From positions 1 through 22,549 of the forward strand of contig BBDJ01000050.1 in assembly GCA_001312325.1 (NCBI GenBank): 22,549 bases of DNA, given 5' to 3'. Below are positions 8,486-17,134 of this stretch, piece by piece. The notes beneath the pieces are model-generated. The model did not search any database, was not told the origin of the DNA, and saw nothing but the letters and a program-made list of their open reading frames with translations. The stretch comes from Lysinibacillus pakistanensis. Lineage in GTDB: Bacteria > Bacillota > Bacilli > Bacillales_A > Planococcaceae. A program made the translations under genes and the position numbers. Positions within the stretch are counted from its first letter, which is position 1. The number at the start of each line of letters is the position of its first letter.

Positions 8486-9170
8486 TCTTCTACCTCCACT
8501 AATTGGTAGCCGAGTCCGCGAATGGTTTTAATTTCTAGTAAAGATTGAATGACTTCAAATTTTTTTTACGTAGACGGCCAATGTTCACGGATAAGGTGTT
8601 TTCCTCAACAAAGGTTTCATCATCAATGGCACTTAACAGCTCTTGACGAGTAACAACATTCGGATATGAATCAAATAGTAATTTGCAAAGCTGCATTTCT
8701 TTTAATGTTAATAAGCTCTCCTGTTTTGCTGTTTGAAGACGAACAGTATCAGTATTTAAAGTTGTATTTGCAATGGTGATGATAGAAGAATCAGAAGAAG
8801 CATATTCTCCATATGTACGACGGATAAGACCATTCACTTTTGCCATAAACACATCAAGTGAAAAGGGCTTAGTTATAAAATCATCTGCACCATTTTCTAT
8901 ACCGTAAACTTGATCAATATCGTTAATACGCGCTGATACAATGATGATCGGACATGTGGAAAGCTGGCGGATTTTCCTTGACCAAAAATAGCCATCATAG
9001 GTTGGTAGGTTAATATCCATAACCACAAGATGGGGTTGAATAGCCTGAAATTCTTCTACAATATGATGGAATTGATGGACAGTATAGCATTGAAATTGAT
9101 ATTTTGTTAATTGCTCTGTGATTAGCCTTGAAATATTAGCATCATCTTCGATTATGTAAATTTTGTACAT
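8482..9170 (-). CDS. BceR-type OmpR-family response regulator (frameshifted as read)
   Basis: A receiver plus winged-helix regulator of about 228 residues. The receiver has the acidic pocket IIEDD (8-10), the phosphorylated Asp52 in VVMDINLP and Lys101 in FITKPF. The C-terminal OmpR/PhoB domain includes LTLKEMQLCKLL and VEENTLSVNIGRLRKK. At 8560-8567 the run is read as eight T; the frame is restored only with six (two extra) or nine (one missing), after which it reads FEVIQSLLEIKTIRGLGYQL and stops at 8482, overlapping the kinase ATG. Weak AAAGG precedes the start. It should activate the transporter promoter through the palindrome at 7477-7498. A TACAAT sits upstream, but I see no convincing -35. 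Confidence 0.9.
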
Positions 9171-9245
9171 AGTATCGACCTTTCTTTTAGTTACCTTCTT
9201 TTATTGTACCCTGATTTTTTTAAAATCTATGTAACTCTACATTAT

Positions 9246-9291
9246 AAAGAAGAGCCACCACAAATCCAATTGAGAGTGTGATGGCCCTTTT
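9246..9291 (-). terminator. Probable terminator after the giant sensor kinase
   Basis: GGGCCATCACA (9287-9277) pairs with TGTGGTGGCTC (9262-9252), an 11-bp stem with one G-U pair, followed leftward by TTCTTT. It separates the hybrid sensor gene from the bce-like operon on the same strand. Confidence 0.6.
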
Positions 9292-9295
9292 AAAA

Positions 9296-12200
9296 TTAAT
9301 TTTTGGGAATGCGGAAAGATATAGTTGTTCCTTTATTAAGTGTGCTTTCAATGTGCAATCTTTGTCCATAAATCCTTTTTAGGCGTAAATCAGTATTACG
9401 GATACCTATGCCAGAGTTAGTACTTTTATTATCGTTACCTGATTGTAATTCATGTAATATGGTCGGATCTATACCAACACCATTATCAATAACACTTATT
9501 GCTACAAAATCAGGACCATCTTTAATACGAATACAGACTGTACCGCCCTTTTCCTGTTTTAATACGCCATGACGTATTGCATTTTCTACTAAATTTTGAA
9601 TGGAGATAGGGGGAATATCAATATTTATATGATGATCAATATCCCATTCGATATGTAGTAGTTGCCCAAAGCGCTGTTGTTCAATATAGAGATACGAGTT
9701 TACTAGCTCTAATTCTTCCTTAAGCGGAACAACTCGCTGCAGATTTCGCACATCAAAGCTTGCATGGAGATATTCACCAAAATGATGCAATAAGTTAATC
9801 ATACGATCCGTATCGATGGTACTAAGTGATGCAATTGTATTTAAAGTATTAAATAAAAAAATGTGGTTGTATTTGGGCTTGTAGCCAAGCAGTCTCTAAT
9901 TGCAATTGTTGATGGATGCTATATTTGAGATCGATCAAAGCGCGGCTTCGAACCTTTAATTCAAGAGCATTAATTGGCTTTGTCACATAATCATTTGCCC
10001 CATGTGCAAAGCAATGTAAACATCTTCCGGATATTTTCGAGCTGTTAATAATAATATTGGTAATTCGAGTAAGGAATAATGCTCTCGCATCATCTCAATT
10101 AATGCATAGCCAGAGATATAGGGCATCATGGCATCAATTATAATTAAATCCCAATCATTGTCCTTTAAAGCAGCTAAAGCCATTTCACTGCTAGTTACAG
10201 TTTTAACAGCATACTCGGTTGGTGCAAATAAACTACGCATTATTGTTAAATTTACCAGATCATCATCAACCATTAAGATTTTGAATTGTTTTTCTGTTAT
10301 AGAGGCCAGGATTTTTTTCTTCTGCTGGAGCTGCTGTAATCTCATGCTTTAAATAGTTATGCTGATCCTTTACGTTTTCCATTGCTAAAGGCAAAGTAAA
10401 ATAAACATCAGATCCTTTGTTAGGAATAGAATGTATTTTCAATGTGCCTCCATGTAATTCAATAAGCTTTTTAGAAATCAATAAACCAAGCCCAATTCCA
10501 TCATCATTTTCGCTTCCCTGCTCGTATGGGGAAAATAACCGACTTTGAATCGAATCATCATGCCTAAACCAGTGTCATGGATAAGGATAACAGCCATATT
10601 CTTTTCTATATGTGCACTAATTTCAATAGAGCCAGCATCTGTATATTTAATAGCATTATGTAAAAGATTAAAAAGAATTTGGATTAAGCGCTTTTCATCA
10701 GCAAGTATAGTAGGAAATGATTGAGAAATAGTAGAATTCATGTGAATTTGTTTTCCGTTTGTAATAAACCTTAGCATATCAAAAACCCCATATACAGCGC
10801 CTTGGATGCTAATAACTTTTTTTATGAAGATGTAGATTTCCTTCTTTTAAGCGAGTGTAATCCAATATGTCATTTAATGTGAAGGACATACTTCTCCCAA
10901 TATCAATGAGATACTTAAGATTTTCCTGATCCTCAGCCACTAGCTTATTATTAGGATTATCATAAATGGACTGTCCTAAAGTAATCATCTTATTCATAGG
11001 ATCCCACAACTTCTGTGAACTACTTGATAAAAACTCATCCTTTAATTCATCATCCTTTTGTAATTTAGCCACTAAAACTTTGATTTGCTCTGTATTTTCA
11101 AAAAAAGCGTTTAAACCAGTAACTCGAAAACCCAAGCATGATAAATAAATAGTCAAGTGGATAAACCGGTATATCAAAAACATATATAGATTTAATAAGC
11201 CCCCAGATGACTCCATTTGTTGTACTAAGAGCTGTAAGAGCAATAAAGACAGAGCTCTGTGTTTGATTTTCAATGTACTCCCTTAACGCAAAGGCGACTA
11301 CAAATAAAAATGAAGCAGCATAAAGAATAAAGAACAGCAAATTTGATATATACAGCCATTTAATAGGTAAAAGTACAATCAATAGAGCTCCTAAAGCATA
11401 TAAATGAAAGAACAGCTGAAAACATTTTGCATAACGATATTTGACTAGTAAAACACGCATAAATTGGACAAAGAAAAAAAGAAGCCCCTAGATAAATGAC
11501 TGACGATAGTTTAAATGACCAAGCATACTCTAAATGTAACCAATCTAATATAGAGCGATCAAAGGTTATTAACTCATCGGCTAAAGGCAATAGAAAGCCA
11601 ACGGTGAACAGTAATACAATAGGTTTTCGATAAATAAATAAAAACACTAAAATGCTGAAGAGTGCGAATATGATGAGCATAATTGAAATAGTCGCAAGTG
11701 ATAGCTTGGTAACCTGTTGATGATGTATCATAGCTGTTGCTGAGCTAAATAAAACTCTTTTACTAATAGTAGGACTTTCTGAAGTATCAAAATTAGATAC
11801 GTGTAGTACTAAGTCCATTTCAGATTGCTCATTTGTAAAATAAACAGTATAAGGGGCAGCTTGACCTCTATGGCTTTGTGGGTTAGAAGCAACTTTGCCT
11901 GATTGCCCAACTAATTTACCATTAATATATAATGCTGAAGCTGTAGATACAGCTGGAATTCGAATAGCGTAATGGTTATCTTTAGCTGCATTCGTATTAA
12001 GTTGAATTTTTAAACGATATGTACCGTAGCTTTGTGCTTTTTTCCCTGCATCTTTTATAGGAATCGTTTGCCTATTAACGCTGAAAGAATAAGTGAGTGT
12101 ACGATCGTTAATGGTTAGGGGGTCTACCAAATCTGGATAATAGAGCCATTCACCATTGAGATGAAGAACTTCATCTTCAGGTAACTGCTGATGTCGAATA

Positions 12201-12340
12201 TCAAATATTCCTTCATGGGCGACAGGCTGATTACTGGAAGGAAGAAAATATGATAGCCATAGTAGGCGAAGAATGGTCAGAGCAATAAATATTAAAACAA
12301 TAGTAAGTACACGACTAGCGGTATTTTTAAACAGCGACAT
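9296..12340 (-). CDS. 7TMR-DISM hybrid sensor: degenerate HisKA, ATPase, receiver and LytS kinase (frameshifted as read)
   Basis: Repair of seven shifts (+1 at 11474-11480, 11100-11106, 10817-10823, 10312-10318, 9855-9861; -1 near 10560 and 9998-10001) gives one ~1013-residue protein. Order: a membrane helix (about 10-32); an extracellular 7TMR-DISMED2 beta-sandwich (about 45-205; HLNGEWLYYP, IRIPAVSTASALYINGKL); seven membrane helices (about 210-400); a HisKA-like helix in which the usual SHELRTP is SQKLWDP, so the phosphoacceptor His is Gln; an ATPase domain with N-box NLLHNAIKYTD, HDTGLGM and GIGLGLLIS; a receiver (MVDDD, IIIDAMMP, YVTKPI); and a LytS/YehU-type kinase with QIQPHFLFNTLNT, NLVENAIRHG and VIDNGVGID. 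AGGAGGT precedes ATG 12340. The probable partner is the SARP-type regulator at 13745-14888. Ligand unknown; DISMED2 domains are thought to bind carbohydrates. Confidence 0.88.
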
Positions 12341-12425
12341 AAGGACCTCCTAAATGGTCTTCTGAATAAGAAAAAGGACTATATTTACCATGCCATGAAA
12401 ATCAGAAAATGGAAATAAGTAATTC

Positions 12426-12445
12426 TCTTAAAGAATACTTTAAGA
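12426..12445. promoter_or_regulatory. Inverted repeat, possible operator between sensor and cyclase genes
   Basis: Perfect 8-bp arms TCTTAAAG (12426-12433) and CTTTAAGA (12438-12445) are separated by AATA; a third TCTTAAA lies at 12465-12471. The repeat sits in the 306-bp region between the divergent sensor kinase (start 12340) and cyclase (start 12647). It could bind the SARP-type regulator, but nothing else confirms that. I found no convincing -35/-10 pair for either gene in this gap. Confidence 0.35.
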
Positions 12446-12646
12446 TATAAAGATGTTCACAATGTCTTAAATATAGTTCTTTTTGAGTTTCATTATATTT
12501 CTAAAGTCGGTTAAATTTAATCAATTGTTAAGTATTTTTTAAGAACTATGTCGTATGATGATGGAATAAATATATCAATTTTTATGAGTAAAAACATAGA
12601 TAAGATTTAACGAAAAAAATCATCTCAATGGGAGAAATGATCTATT

Positions 12647-13672
12647 GTGGGTAAATACAAGTTAAAGTTATCGTTTGTTATTGTGAGTATGATAATCATC
12701 GTTGTACTTGCGACATCTGGTGTTAGTATTTGGAGCAGCTATCGAAATTTTAACGACATTCTTACGCAAAATAAAAACATGATGCAAGAGAATTATGTAA
12801 GGGAACTTTCGGCCATGTCCGAAAACTATATACAGGAACGATTAAATGACCCTAATCAAGCACAGTCCATAGAACTTAATATGGAGCAACTGGTTGGTAA
12901 AATACATGATGAAAATACCATTTCATTTAGCACCTTTTTCAAAAGTATGATTGTTCCTTTACTCATTTTGTTTGTAATTATTTTGATAGTAGCAATATGG
13001 ATTGCTTTAAAAATTGTACGACCTCTCCAAAAACTTTCTACTAGTGTAGAAAGAGCGGAAGGGGTTCAAGAGCTTGAAGTGATTAATGATTGGTATGATG
13101 AAGTGCGATCGTTAAAAGAAGTAGTGGAGAACGTTGTAATTCTTTCAGAAAGTAAAATATCTGACTTAACAAATCAGCTAAATTTAGACTCTTTAACAGG
13201 AATTCCTAACCGTAGAAGGATGGATCAAATTTTAAATGAGTTAATTTTTAATAGAGTACCCCATGCAATAGTCTTAATAGATTTAGATGACTTTAAAAGT
13301 ATAAACGATACATACGGTCATACTATGGGGGATGAGGTTTTAAAATCCTTTGCTAATCATATGCAGAACAATATTGGTAAACAGGGGATGTGCTTTCGCT
13401 ATGGTGGGGAAGAGTTTATGGTCATATTACCGTCCGCTACAGTTGATATCGCTATTGAAATAGCTGAAAATCTACGAATAAAGCAGGCTTTACTAGATAC
13501 CGCATGTGGACGGCCTGTAACATTGTCTGCAGGTATTACGGCTTTTACAACAAACATTATGAATCCGAATCAATTAATCTCCATTGCAGATCAGGCATTA
13601 TATAAAGCGAAACAATCAGGCAGAAACTGTACCTGTGTCGTTGATGAGCTATCAGAAAAAATAATCAAATAA
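12647..13672 (+). CDS. Membrane-anchored HAMP-GGDEF diguanylate cyclase
   Basis: An intact 341-residue protein. It has an N-terminal membrane helix (residues 6-28), a short extracytoplasmic segment (about 29-100), a second helix (MIVPLLILFVIILIVAIWIA, about 104-123) and a HAMP-like linker starting RPLQKL. A GGDEF domain from about 180 includes DSLTGIPNRR, VLIDLDDFKSINDTYGHTMG and the catalytic RYGGEEF. The active signature GGEEF predicts synthesis of c-di-GMP from two GTP. The product-inhibition RxxD motif expected just upstream is absent (GKQG is found instead), so feedback inhibition is probably weak. Start is GTG 12647, with GGGAG a rather distant 12 bases upstream. It lies between the giant sensor and its likely regulator but on the opposite strand, suggesting shared control. 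Confidence 0.93.
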   Translation: MGKYKLKLSFVIVSMIIIVVLATSGVSIWSSYRNFNDILTQNKNMMQENYVRELSAMSENYIQERLNDPNQAQSIELNMEQLVGKIHDENTISFSTFFKSMIVPLLILFVIILIVAIWIALKIVRPLQKLSTSVERAEGVQELEVINDWYDEVRSLKEVVENVVILSESKISDLTNQLNLDSLTGIPNRRRMDQILNELIFNRVPHAIVLIDLDDFKSINDTYGHTMGDEVLKSFANHMQNNIGKQGMCFRYGGEEFMVILPSATVDIAIEIAENLRIKQALLDTACGRPVTLSAGITAFTTNIMNPNQLISIADQALYKAKQSGRNCTCVVDELSEKIIK

Positions 13673-13693
13673 AAAAAAGCGCAAAAAAATAAA

Positions 13694-13728
13694 AGTATGC
13701 TATAAGTTACATCTAGCATACTTTTTTT
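13694..13728. terminator. Bidirectional terminator
   Basis: AGTATGCTA (13694-13702) and TAGCATACT (13714-13722) form a perfect 9-bp stem, with a T tract on the plus strand and A runs upstream that give T residues on the minus strand. It separates the converging cyclase and SARP-regulator genes. Confidence 0.85.
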
Positions 13729-13744
13729 GTATGAATAATAGTTG

Positions 13745-14888
13745 TTATAATTCCTGTGATAACGCATTAAAAAGCTCCGTTGTTTCTTGATTTGGTAAAA
13801 TCTCAAGATCATTTAACAAGGTATCTCTAAATTTATTGTAAATTTTCACAGCACTTGCTCGATTATCTATATCGATATAGTGTTGCATTAGTTGTTGAAT
13901 AGTTTTATCAGAATATGGATTATGTTCAAAGGCTAAGAGTAAGATATGTTCTCGCTTTTTTACGTCATTTATGGCTGTATAATGGGCTTCAAGATCATGC
14001 AGCAAAAGCGTAAATTGGTTATTCATATAATTGGCTTTACTAATAATCCACGGATAATCTAGTGTAGCCATGTATTCGCCTTGATACTTTTGTATAAGTG
14101 CCTCTGCCTTCTCAATATTGAGCCTTCCACTCTCCATTTTCTCATTTAAGATCTGCTCTAAGTCATAAGCATCACATTGGAAATCTTCAAGCTGTAAAAT
14201 ATAACAGCCATTTGCATACTGAATCACATCTAAATAGCCTAATGTAGAAAGTGTTGTACGGAGATATGAAACGGTTGTATGCAATTGCACCCTAGCTTTC
14301 TTATAGTCTGTCTCAGTCCATAAAGCGTCAATAATAGTATCCCGGGGAATGAGGCTATTAAGATTAGAAAAAAAGAAAGGCAAATAACTCCTTTGTTTTT
14401 ACCGTTCTCCAAAGTACGGTTTTATCATCATATGAGACAACGAAACCTCCAAAACATTGAATAGTCAATAAGGATTTTTGTTGATCTACTACAGGAAGTG
14501 ACTTCTTTTCTTGGTGGAAGAGTGCTTGGATTCTATTTATAGTTGTCTCTAAGCGAGCTTTTGAAATAGGCTTTAATAAATAATCAAGTGAGTGAATTTC
14601 AAATGCTTGAATTGCATAATCACGATATGCTGTAACGAAAACGATATAGATGTTTGGATTCCATTCTTGGAGAAGATGTGCAACTTCTAAACCGTTCATG
14701 CCAGGCATTTCAATATCTAAAAACGCTACTTGAAAGGACAGGTTTGGTCCTTCAGCCATCAATTCTTTTACAGTTGTAAAAGTTTTAATAACCTCTATTG
14801 AATCAAACTCCTCTAACTTTTTCTCCATGTTTATAAGAGCTAATGGCTCATCGTCCATAACAATTACTCGAATCAAAAAGGGCACCAA
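13745..14888 (-). CDS. Receiver-SARP/BTAD response regulator (frameshifted as read)
   Basis: About 380 residues after removing one base from the A7 run at 14368-14374. The receiver is complete: VMDDEP, the phosphorylated Asp in AFLDIEMPGMNG, FVTAYRDYAIQAF and the conserved Lys in LLKPISKARLE. A SARP-type winged-helix domain follows, with FGGFVV, KTKELFAFL, RDTIIDALW and VQLHTTVSYLRTTL. The C-terminal bacterial transcriptional activation domain (BTAD) has tetratricopeptide-like helices (LIQKYQGEYM, HILLLAFEHNPYSDKTIQQL, KIYNKFRDTL). Receiver-SARP proteins in Firmicutes are often encoded near 7TMR hybrid kinases, so the sensor at 9296-12340 is the obvious partner. Start is uncertain: TTG 14888, TTG 14876 and the intervening GTG lack a good ribosome site. 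Confidence 0.86.
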
Positions 14889-14901
14889 CTTTCAGATGTT
14901 T

Positions 14902-14932
14902 TTAACCTAAATCGAAAATGAGGATAGGTTAA
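14902..14932 (-). repeat. Perfect inverted repeat between the small gene and the SARP regulator
   Basis: TTAACCTA (14902-14909) and TAGGTTAA (14925-14932) form a perfect 8-bp stem with a 15-nt loop. It begins at the TAA of the small gene and ends about 13 bases before the regulator start. There is no T tract, so it is not an ordinary terminator. It may modulate translation of the regulator or bind a protein. Confidence 0.4.
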
Positions 14933-15117
14933 TATGAAATTTCTATCACGGTTCCTTTGTACATTCGATTGTTAGCAAGTTGTTGAGATTTATTGACAAT
15001 CAATTTGACAATGATTAACAAGGTCATATTTAAATGGAGTGCGTCTCGCATTGCGTGTGGTAGTCTATCTTTTTGCAGCTTTAGCTCCTTAGAAACCAAT
15101 ATCGAATAAGTCTCCAT
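14929..15117 (-). CDS. Small protein of unknown function, faintly Spo0E-like
   Basis: A 62-residue frame starting at ATG 15117, eight bases after a strong AGGAGG; an in-frame upstream ATG at 15156 has no such site. The sequence begins METYSILVSKELKLQKDRL and ends RMYKGTVIEISY. Residues 44-47 read SQQL in a helical context (VNKSQQLANN), which faintly recalls the SQELD motif of Spo0E-type aspartyl-phosphate phosphatases, but the key Asp is Ala here. The DNA coding LIIVKLIV contains a near-exact 12-bp tandem duplication that lengthens the helix. It lies 40 bp upstream of the receiver-SARP gene on the same strand, so it could modulate that pathway. The family is not recognised with any certainty. 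Confidence 0.55.
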   Translation of the reverse strand: METYSILVSKELKLQKDRLPHAMRDALHLNMTLLIIVKLIVNKSQQLANNRMYKGTVIEISY

Positions 15118-15159
15118 CCTACATTCCTCCTTTCCTCTATTATCGGATGAAAACATTGT

Positions 15160-15410
15160 TTTTCCAACATTTAAAAGATGTGAATCATTAACATTTGATT
15201 TAGTTTTTATCCCATAAAATTGTGTTATTTACTAAATATATGATCGGTATTGTATATTTTTCTGTTTTTATAGTAATAATTTGTAATATCAGGTCCATTG
15301 TCCTGAGTTATTAAACGCATTCTCTAGCATCGATTGCATAGAAGAGCCTATCTCTAGCGTGCTAGCACCAGATTGTAAAAAAATAATAAAATATGGAGGT
15401 AATATGAAAT
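15160..15410. other. Intergenic region with possible structured leader
   Basis: This 250-bp gap separates the leftward small gene from the rightward LysM-3D gene. The left part is very AT-rich and holds a weak promoter candidate (TTGTAT and TAATAA near 15253-15282, 18 bp apart). The stretch 15296-15375 is richer in GC, with two copies of TCTCTAGC and the palindrome TGCTAGCA, suggesting a folded leader. I do not recognise a riboswitch class. Confidence 0.3.
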
Positions 15411-16166
15411 ATGAAAAAACAAGCATTTGCATTAGCTGTGGCATTGACCTTTAGTCTAAGTGTATTTACGGGTTCTTCCTCTGCTGAGGAAATAGACAGG
15501 GTTCAAATTGGCAACACACTTTGGGGAATCTCAAAAGTTTTTAATTTATCTATAGAAGAATTACAGCAAATAAGTGAAATAGATTCAACCTGGATATATC
15601 CAGAGCAAACTTTAAGCATAGTTAAGGGTGATGAGAAGCCTAAGGATCAACATCTTATTGAAAAAGGTGATACTTTGTTTAATATTGCACTCACAAATAA
15701 TGTAACGATTGCAGAATTAAAGGAATGGAATAATCTCTCATCTGACTTAATTTTTGTAGGGGAGCAACTAGCCATTAAGGCGTCAGCGGCAAAGCCAAAA
15801 ACAAAACCAACCGTAAATAAAGTACAAAAGCCAGCAACAACTACAAAAGGGGGAAGTGCCGCAACAAAGGGGACAGGTAAAACATTAACGATGCGTGCAA
15901 CTGCTTATACTGCATATTGTGAAGGCTGTTCAGGTATTACAGCAAATGGGACAGATATTCGATCTAATCCAAATTTAAAGGTAATTGCTGTAGATCCAAG
16001 GGTTATTCCTCTAGGCACAAAGGTTTGGGTTGAAGGTTATGGAGAGGCAATAGCGGCGGATACTGGCGGTGCCATTAAAGGCAATAAAATTGATGTCTTT
16101 ATCCCTTCAGAGGGACAAGCCCGGAAGTGGGGCGTCAAGCAGGTAACAGTGAAGGTTTTAAATTGA
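15411..16166 (+). CDS. Secreted LysM and 3D-domain cell-wall protein (YocH-like)
   Basis: An intact 251-residue protein. A signal peptide (MKKQAFALAVALTFSLSVFT, cleaved near SSAEE) is followed by two LysM peptidoglycan-binding domains (about residues 27-71 and 78-124; IGNTLWGISKVFNL and IEKGDTLFNIALTNN). A Lys/Thr/Ala-rich linker leads to a C-terminal 3D domain (about 160-251) with MRATAYTAY, VIAVDPRVIPLGTKVWVEGYG and the Asp-bearing AADTGGAIKGNKIDVF. 3D domains have the MltA/RlpA-like barrel fold and act on or bind glycan strands, as in YocH and YabE. GGAGGT lies ten bases before ATG 15411; an ATG at 15404 is closer but out of frame and meets an early stop. It is likely involved in wall turnover. 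Confidence 0.93.
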   Translation: MKKQAFALAVALTFSLSVFTGSSSAEEIDRVQIGNTLWGISKVFNLSIEELQQISEIDSTWIYPEQTLSIVKGDEKPKDQHLIEKGDTLFNIALTNNVTIAELKEWNNLSSDLIFVGEQLAIKASAAKPKTKPTVNKVQKPATTTKGGSAATKGTGKTLTMRATAYTAYCEGCSGITANGTDIRSNPNLKVIAVDPRVIPLGTKVWVEGYGEAIAADTGGAIKGNKIDVFIPSEGQARKWGVKQVTVKVLN

Positions 16167-16175
16167 TGTCAGGAA

Positions 16176-16213
16176 AAGGGATATCTCATAGGAGATGTCT
16201 CTTTTATTTTTTT
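16176..16213 (+). terminator. Terminator after the LysM-3D gene
   Basis: GGGATATCTC (16178-16187) pairs with GAGATGTCTC (16192-16201), including G-U pairs and a 4-nt loop, followed by TTTTATTTTTTT. Confidence 0.8.
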
Positions 16214-16274
16214 AGATAAATCGAATAAGTGAGAGGATTGTTGGGAACCATCAGAAATAGAGGAGGTATTTATT

Positions 16275-16828
16275 ATGAAAAAAATAAGCTTGGTATTTAT
16301 GTCTCTATTGGTGTTTGTCGGAGGCTGTGGTTTTTTTGAAAAGAAAGAAGAGAAAGTGGCGGTTAATGCTAAATCCCCGCTGACAGCAACTGCAAAAGTA
16401 ATCGGTAAAGATAATGAAAGCTATGGAAATGCGTATTTTCAAGAAGAGGATAATGGGGTTATGATGACGCTAGCGTTATCAGGATTGCCACCAGGGACGC
16501 ATGGAATTCATATACATGCAGTTGGAAAATGCGAACCGCCAACCTTTGAATCTGCTGGACCACATTTTAATCCAACATCTAAAGAGCACGGGAAGCTCAA
16601 TCCAAAAGGCTATCATCTAGGAGATCTTCCAAATTTAGAAGTTGGTGAGGATGGCAATGTGGATTTGAATTTTTTTAGCTGAAGGGCTGACACTAGAAAA
16701 AAAATGCGGCTAATTCGTTACTAAACGGGGAAGGTACTGCCTTAGTTATCCATGAATCCGAAGACGACTATAAAACAGATCCTGCTGGTAATTCTGGTGC
16801 AAGAATTGCATGTGGAGTCATTCAATAA
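16275..16828 (+). CDS. sodC: Lipoprotein Cu/Zn superoxide dismutase (frameshifted as read)
   Basis: About 183 residues after removing one T at 16670-16676 and one A at 16697-16704. The N-terminus is a lipoprotein signal ([18 protein letters not shown], lipid on Cys18). The copper and zinc ligands are visible: [19 protein letters not shown], the YHLGDLPN His and Asp, and the last copper His in [10 protein letters not shown]. The structural disulfide Cys residues lie in VGKCEPP and ARIACGVI. The catalytic Arg region [10 protein letters not shown] is present. It should dismute superoxide outside the cytoplasmic membrane. The ribosome site AGAGGAGG is about seven bases upstream. No promoter is evident in the 60-bp gap after the preceding terminator. 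Confidence 0.92.
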
Positions 16829-16835
16829 TAATGAG

Positions 16836-16876
16836 TACTGTATCTGAAGCAATTACTTTAGGTACAGTATTTTTTT
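16836..16876 (+). terminator. Terminator after sodC
   Basis: TACTGTA (16836-16842) and TACAGTA (16863-16869) plus inner CTGAAG/CTTTAG pairing form a long stem followed by seven T residues. The 16877-17065 stretch holds no gene; it contains purine-rich near-repeats (AAGAGGGGAA and AAGAGAGGAA). Confidence 0.82.
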
Positions 16877-17065
16877 GAAATGGTAAATAAATAGATGCCA
16901 ATTCTGCATTTTTATACATATACATTTCGTTTTATTTAAGAGGGGAATTTATTAAGAGAGGAATTTGTTGTTTAATAGAGAATATTTCGGGGTAATAGAG
17001 AGATGATTGGAATTGGTTTAAAAATCGGTGTATTTTTCAAAAATACTGAATTTACCGTAAATGGA

Positions 17066-17093
17066 TTGACATTATTATACTAAATTTGATAAT
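17066..17093 (+). promoter_or_regulatory. SigA promoter of the TAXI-TRAP operon
   Basis: Consensus -35 TTGACA (17066-17071) and -10 GATAAT (17088-17093) are 16 bp apart, about 40 bp before the binding-protein start codon. Confidence 0.7.
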
Positions 17094-17134
17094 TTTAAAT
17101 AGATTCTTAAATATAACCAAGGGGGAAGGTTACT

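Noticed and set aside
9171..9245. Second BceR-like operator upstream of the response regulator gene
   Set aside because: No TGACA-N4-TGTCA or similar palindrome is present there; only an isolated TACAAT.
15240..15410. WalR box or c-di-AMP riboswitch before the LysM-3D gene
   Set aside because: Only one TGTAAT half-site with wrong spacing is present, and none of the conserved ydaO riboswitch segments can be seen.
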